From assembly GCA_029263015.1 (NCBI GenBank), contig JAJCYI010000077.1:1-36003 (forward strand): DNA of 36,003 bases. Reading direction: 5' to 3'. The notes beneath the pieces were generated by a model. It was not told the origin of the DNA. It did no database searches and saw only the letters and a program-made list of their open reading frames with translations. This document shows positions 32,291 to 36,003 of the stretch, one piece after another. This DNA is from Saprospiraceae bacterium (lineage in GTDB: Bacteria > Bacteroidota > Bacteroidia > Chitinophagales > Saprospiraceae). Numbering within the stretch: the stretch's first letter is position 1; every line of letters starts with the position of its first letter. Made by a program: the position numbers and the translations under genes.

Positions 32291-35200
32291 TTACTCTTCA
32301 ATTCCCTTATTCCTCTTTTCAAAAAACAGCCAGTCCAACATACCGATTTCTTTTTCCTTGTTTTTATTATTTTTAAAAACAAAAACCACATCTTGTATGC
32401 CCTCAATATCTGTCAGATTGATTGTCAATTGGTTATCATCTAATTCAACATCCCCCTTTCCTATCAACTTTCCATTTGGTGCTCCAATTCGGATTTCAAC
32501 CAAAGTTCCGGCCAAGGTATTATTATTGAAAAAATCAAGTTGAATTCCTCCAACATCTGTCAGATCAATTTTTGAAAATGTCAAATACCTCTCGTGAACC
32601 AGCCCTGTAAGAAGCGTACTTCCAGATGCCGAATCCTTGATTTTCCGAATTCCAGGAGATGCGTCTGAAAAAGTTTCTGCTTCCATTTTTGGATGCCTCA
32701 AAACCATGGTCTCCGCAGCTGAGAGAGAAGCCATCCCTCCTGCTCCAGCATCCAAATAGCTAGCCTGAAAAATATAAGCCCCATTTTCTTCACCTCCAAA
32801 ATGGGCAATTGCTTGATAGGTACCCGATGAAGGTAAAGAGAAATCCGACTGAACCTCTCCTGCCAAGGAAAGGATGTATTGCACGATTTCTTCCGATTCT
32901 TTTTGGGTGATTTGCGGATGCGCTGCCATTGAAGTTTCTCCCCAATTACCACCTCCGCCATCAATGACTTTCTCGGCCAATTTAGTTACTGCAAACTCAT
33001 CCCCGAAATAGCGTTTTGCAATGTCGATATAACTTGGGCCATTTATCTTTTTTCTTTCGGCATGGCAGGTGCCACAATCTGAATTTTCGATCAATTTTTT
33101 GCCGCCTGAAAACTTGATCCGCCCTGCGGAAAGACTTTGCGTCTGATGGCCAAGCACGATCTGGGCCACATCTTTTCCCTCTTTCAAATAATCAATTGAA
33201 ATGTGCAATCTGCGGGAATCAATCTCACCATCCGCAAGGCTACCGTCCTCTTTGTCAGTCACTTGTACCTGGTAAGGGATTTCCGAATCATCCCAGTAAA
33301 AAGATTGGTTTCCACCGAGTTCCCAGGCTACTTTTGGCGGTTCGTTCCCCACAAAAATCTCCGTTTTGGCACGAGAACTTGCCCCGGAAGGATCGGTAAC
33401 ATTCAAGACAACCTCATATTTCCCTGGACGGGAAAATGTTTGTATCAAATTTGCCCCTGAAGTTCGGACATCCATCCCTTTCACATACCAATCATATTGA
33501 AGCCTATCTCCATCATAATCCGTTGATTCACTGGCAGATAGTTTAACAGTAAGTGGTTCAGCTCCGATATATTTAGATTTGGTAATATTGGCGATTGGCT
33601 TCCGGTTTCCTGGAGCATATTCGATTTTATTGAGGCGGGCATCTGGGTTGGCAGAGAACCAAGCCTCGCCATACTCAAGTATATACAGCGCGCCGTCAGG
33701 GCCAAAAGCCATGTCCATGGGGCGAACAAATTTTTCATTTGGCATAAAAGGATCGGCTTGCACGTAATTTCCTTCCTCGTCCAAGGTTACGATGAAAATC
33801 CAATTCCGCATCCATTCGTAAACGAAGAACTTATTTTCAAAATAGGATGGGTAAATATTGACACCATCAGAATAATCAGCAGCATGGAAAACGGGCCCCG
33901 CCATTGGGTTTTTTCCACCTGTTGCCATCCAAGGAAATTCAGTACTCTCATCATACGAATACCAGATCAACGGATGCTGTACAGGTGGCAGTTCTTGCAG
34001 CCCTGTGTTGTTCGGTGAGTTATTGACGATGTTCTCAGGATCAAAATGTCTTCCTGGATTTTTTGTTGCAAAATCGTAATCTTGGTAAACATGGTTCCCA
34101 CGCACGTATGGCCAACCATAAAACCCTGCCTCGCAGGCACGATTAAAAGTGTCGTAACCTTTCGGCCCGCGCACTTGGCCATCCTTCCCAGCATCAGGGC
34201 CAATATCGCCCCATAACAGGCAACCCGTCTTGCTGTCGATGCTGATCCGAAATGGGTTACGGCAGCCCATTACATAAATTTCTGGGAGGGTACCATCTGT
34301 GCCTTCTGGGAACAAATTACCCTTCGGGATGGTGTAAGAACCATCAGGCTGGGGTGTTATGCGAAGTACTTTACCCCGCAGGTCATTGGGGTTTGCAGAT
34401 GACTTCTGGGCATCCCACAACGCCCTGCCTGGACGCTCATCGAATGGCCCGTAACCCGCTGATTCAAAGGGATTTGTATTGTCACCAGTTGAAAGGTAGA
34501 GATTACCATCTGGCCCAAATTCAATCGAGCCACCAGTGTGGCAACAACCATCTATTTCAGGTACTTCCAACATCATTATTTCGGTTGCAACATGCAGCAT
34601 TTTACCATCGAAAACATACCGGGAAAGGCGGTTGCGGCGACCCCCTTCCATCAATGAAAAAAACAAGTAAATCCAATGGTTTTCTTCCCAATTTGGGTCG
34701 AGTGCCATGCCCAAAAACCCTTCTTCGTTGTTATCGTAAACGGGCATATGCAGCACCGTTTCAACCGTATCTGAAACTGGGTCATAGATTTTCATCGCCC
34801 CTCTTCTTTCCAAAAACATCACTTTCCCATCTGGCATAATTTCCAGTTCCATGGGTTCATTCAGGTTGGATGCTAAAACAGTTCTCACAAATCGATCTTC
34901 CGGCGGAATCCGCTCGGTTTTCGTTTTCGAGTAATCAAGCGCCGCATCGCTAATTGCAAATTTGATTCCTGCCAAAAGATGCTGCAGGAAATTGGCATCC
35001 GCATAACTTTCGGTAGTATGTCCCAATGCGGTATAAAATGACCGGCCACCTTCGTATTCTTGTTTCCAACTGATCGGGTGGGCGTCGCCGTGACTGCCAC
35101 CCTCGTAACTTTTTTCATCAACTTCCAGCAACACTTTGGTGCCATCTTGCAAAAATGGTTGTGTGGGATCGTAAGTCCAGGCGACCCTTTTGTCGATGTG

Positions 35201-35797
35201 TTTTTCAAGTTGCCGGAGCGAATCCACTGGTCCAATCCTGGTCTTGGAAATCAAGGTGTTCGGAGCATTTACCCACACCTTCCCGACCGGGGGTACTGGG
35301 CGGAAATTGCACCATTCATTCCGTATCTGGAAATTGTCAACAGGAGTCTCATCATCTTGAATTACGTGAACATTTGCGGTTTGCACTGGAGGATGGCCTG
35401 AAAGGTATGCCCCCACCAAATTGCCGTACCAATGCCAATCATATTCCGTGGCAGCAGCCCCATGAATACCGACAAACCCTCCACCAGCTTCTATAAATCG
35501 TTGAAAATCTGCTTGTTGTCGATTGTTCAGCACATCTCCTGAAGTATTTAGGAAAATGACCGCAGCGTATTTTTTCAAGTTTATCTCTGTAAATGAAACA
35601 TTGTTTTCTGTGAAATCAACAGAAAAATTGTTTTGCATTCCTAATTTTTTGAGGACTTCTTCACCAGTTTCAATAGAGGCGTGGCGGTACGTTTCTGTTT
35701 TGGTAAAAACGAGTATACTAGGCTGAGGGCCTGTTCCAGTTTCACAATTGAAAAACAAAAAGGGGAGGAATGAAAAGACGAGGAAAATCCGCTGCAT
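32291..35797 (-). CDS. Multidomain lipoprotein: ThuA, PQQ-type sugar dehydrogenase, PKD, cytochrome c, CBM6-like
   Basis: This 1168-residue lipoprotein (signal ending LFFNCETG) combines five domains. A ThuA/glutamine-amidotransferase-like domain (about 25-270) contains GGGFVGIHGAAATEYDW. A six-bladed soluble PQQ-glucose-dehydrogenase-like propeller (about 300-725) contains LEIMPDGKVMFLERRG, GCCHTGGSIEFGPDGNLYLS and YVMGCRNPFRISID. A PKD domain (about 732-820) contains SASESTDYDGDRLQYDWYVK. A monohaem cytochrome c (about 895-985) has CGTCH near residue 907 and a likely ligand Met in TSMAAHP. A CBM6-like sandwich closes the protein (about 1030-1160; HPKMEAETFSDASPGIRKIK). It probably oxidises sugars at the cell surface and passes electrons to its own haem. 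The substrate is unknown. The FucP-type symporter is downstream. Confidence 0.9.
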   Translation of the reverse strand: MQRIFLVFSFLPFLFFNCETGTGPQPSILVFTKTETYRHASIETGEEVLKKLGMQNNFSVDFTENNVSFTEINLKKYAAVIFLNTSGDVLNNRQQADFQRFIEAGGGFVGIHGAAATEYDWHWYGNLVGAYLSGHPPVQTANVHVIQDDETPVDNFQIRNEWCNFRPVPPVGKVWVNAPNTLISKTRIGPVDSLRQLEKHIDKRVAWTYDPTQPFLQDGTKVLLEVDEKSYEGGSHGDAHPISWKQEYEGGRSFYTALGHTTESYADANFLQHLLAGIKFAISDAALDYSKTKTERIPPEDRFVRTVLASNLNEPMELEIMPDGKVMFLERRGAMKIYDPVSDTVETVLHMPVYDNNEEGFLGMALDPNWEENHWIYLFFSLMEGGRRNRLSRYVFDGKMLHVATEIMMLEVPEIDGCCHTGGSIEFGPDGNLYLSTGDNTNPFESAGYGPFDERPGRALWDAQKSSANPNDLRGKVLRITPQPDGSYTIPKGNLFPEGTDGTLPEIYVMGCRNPFRISIDSKTGCLLWGDIGPDAGKDGQVRGPKGYDTFNRACEAGFYGWPYVRGNHVYQDYDFATKNPGRHFDPENIVNNSPNNTGLQELPPVQHPLIWYSYDESTEFPWMATGGKNPMAGPVFHAADYSDGVNIYPSYFENKFFVYEWMRNWIFIVTLDEEGNYVQADPFMPNEKFVRPMDMAFGPDGALYILEYGEAWFSANPDARLNKIEYAPGNRKPIANITKSKYIGAEPLTVKLSASESTDYDGDRLQYDWYVKGMDVRTSGANLIQTFSRPGKYEVVLNVTDPSGASSRAKTEIFVGNEPPKVAWELGGNQSFYWDDSEIPYQVQVTDKEDGSLADGEIDSRRLHISIDYLKEGKDVAQIVLGHQTQSLSAGRIKFSGGKKLIENSDCGTCHAERKKINGPSYIDIAKRYFGDEFAVTKLAEKVIDGGGGNWGETSMAAHPQITQKESEEIVQYILSLAGEVQSDFSLPSSGTYQAIAHFGGEENGAYIFQASYLDAGAGGMASLSAAETMVLRHPKMEAETFSDASPGIRKIKDSASGSTLLTGLVHERYLTFSKIDLTDVGGIQLDFFNNNTLAGTLVEIRIGAPNGKLIGKGDVELDDNQLTINLTDIEGIQDVVFVFKNNKNKEKEIGMLDWLFFEKRNKGIEE

Positions 35798-36003
35798 AGT
35801 TTATGTGTTTAGCAGGGCAAGGATACTGAAATTTAACGGAAGCGGCGTTCTTTAGCAGGTGAACTCGAAAGGGCTTTCTTTTTATTCTCTACCGTACACT
35901 TTTTATTCTGACCTCGTAGAGGTTCAACATGGGTAGAGAAAATGAATCAAACAGTTGTTTCGTGGCGGGAGGGTAGCAAAAGTGGGGTAAAGGACGCACC
36001 GAA

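Noticed and set aside
35798-36003. Possible gene end at the right edge (minus strand, ending in RHETTV before a TGA)
   Set aside because: Only about 18 codons are open, with no recognisable pattern; the region looks like spacer upstream of the ThuA gene.

Overview
The window looks like chromosomal DNA of a free-living member of the Bacteroidota, most likely a Saprospiraceae/Lewinella-type organism. Three proteins end in a type IX secretion (Por) sorting domain, candidate promoters carry the Bacteroidota TAnnTTTG box, one relic belongs to a SusC-like TonB receptor and another to a beta-propeller sensor kinase, and recognisable Shine-Dalgarno sites are rare. No rRNA, tRNA or CRISPR array was seen.

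Layout. 1-1.3 kb: the 3' end of an unknown + strand gene, the broken N-terminus of a propeller sensor kinase, and a minus-strand pair made of a small antitoxin-like protein and a 212-aa orphan. 1.4-4.3 kb: a palindromic repeat, a secreted leucine-rich-repeat protein, the decayed C-terminus of a TonB receptor, a frameshifted antitoxin-like gene and a second copy of the palindrome. 4.3-5.7 kb: a membrane-anchored coiled-coil protein and a double-OmpA-domain protein. 5.9-13.1 kb: housekeeping genes (pruA, HAD nucleotidase, Na+/Ca2+ antiporter, coaD, macrodomain hydrolase, pfkA, tyrS). 13.3-16.3 kb: a LolC/E-type permease, a small membrane orphan, an attC-like hairpin and a DUF1016/YhcG nuclease. 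16.5-24.0 kb: a 2153-aa multidomain surface protein bracketed by two copies of a roughly 160-bp MITE-like element. 24.1-27.1 kb: an LVIVD lipoprotein, a probable beta-barrel protein and a third T9SS cargo. 27.5-29.3 kb: etfBA. 29.7-35.8 kb: an orphan secreted protein, a FucP-type sugar symporter and an 1168-aa ThuA/PQQ-sugar-dehydrogenase/PKD/cytochrome c/CBM lipoprotein.

How the genes may work together. The multidomain lipoprotein could oxidise sugars at the surface while the neighbouring FucP-type symporter imports sugars. The T9SS cargoes are candidates for adhesion or surface layers; the giant one carries both a dockerin-like pair and a cohesin-like domain. EtfBA and PruA feed electrons into respiration.

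The least explained material is in the spacers: four copies of a GCGAATCCCCAGATTCGC-type palindrome, a pair of MITE-like elements with 14-bp terminal inverted repeats, several perfect hairpins built from repeated short words, and gene relics that mark past insertion and deletion. No complete, clearly new multi-gene system is proven here. The best candidates for something undescribed are the antitoxin-like/212-aa pair, the dockerin-cohesin giant protein and the two repeat families.
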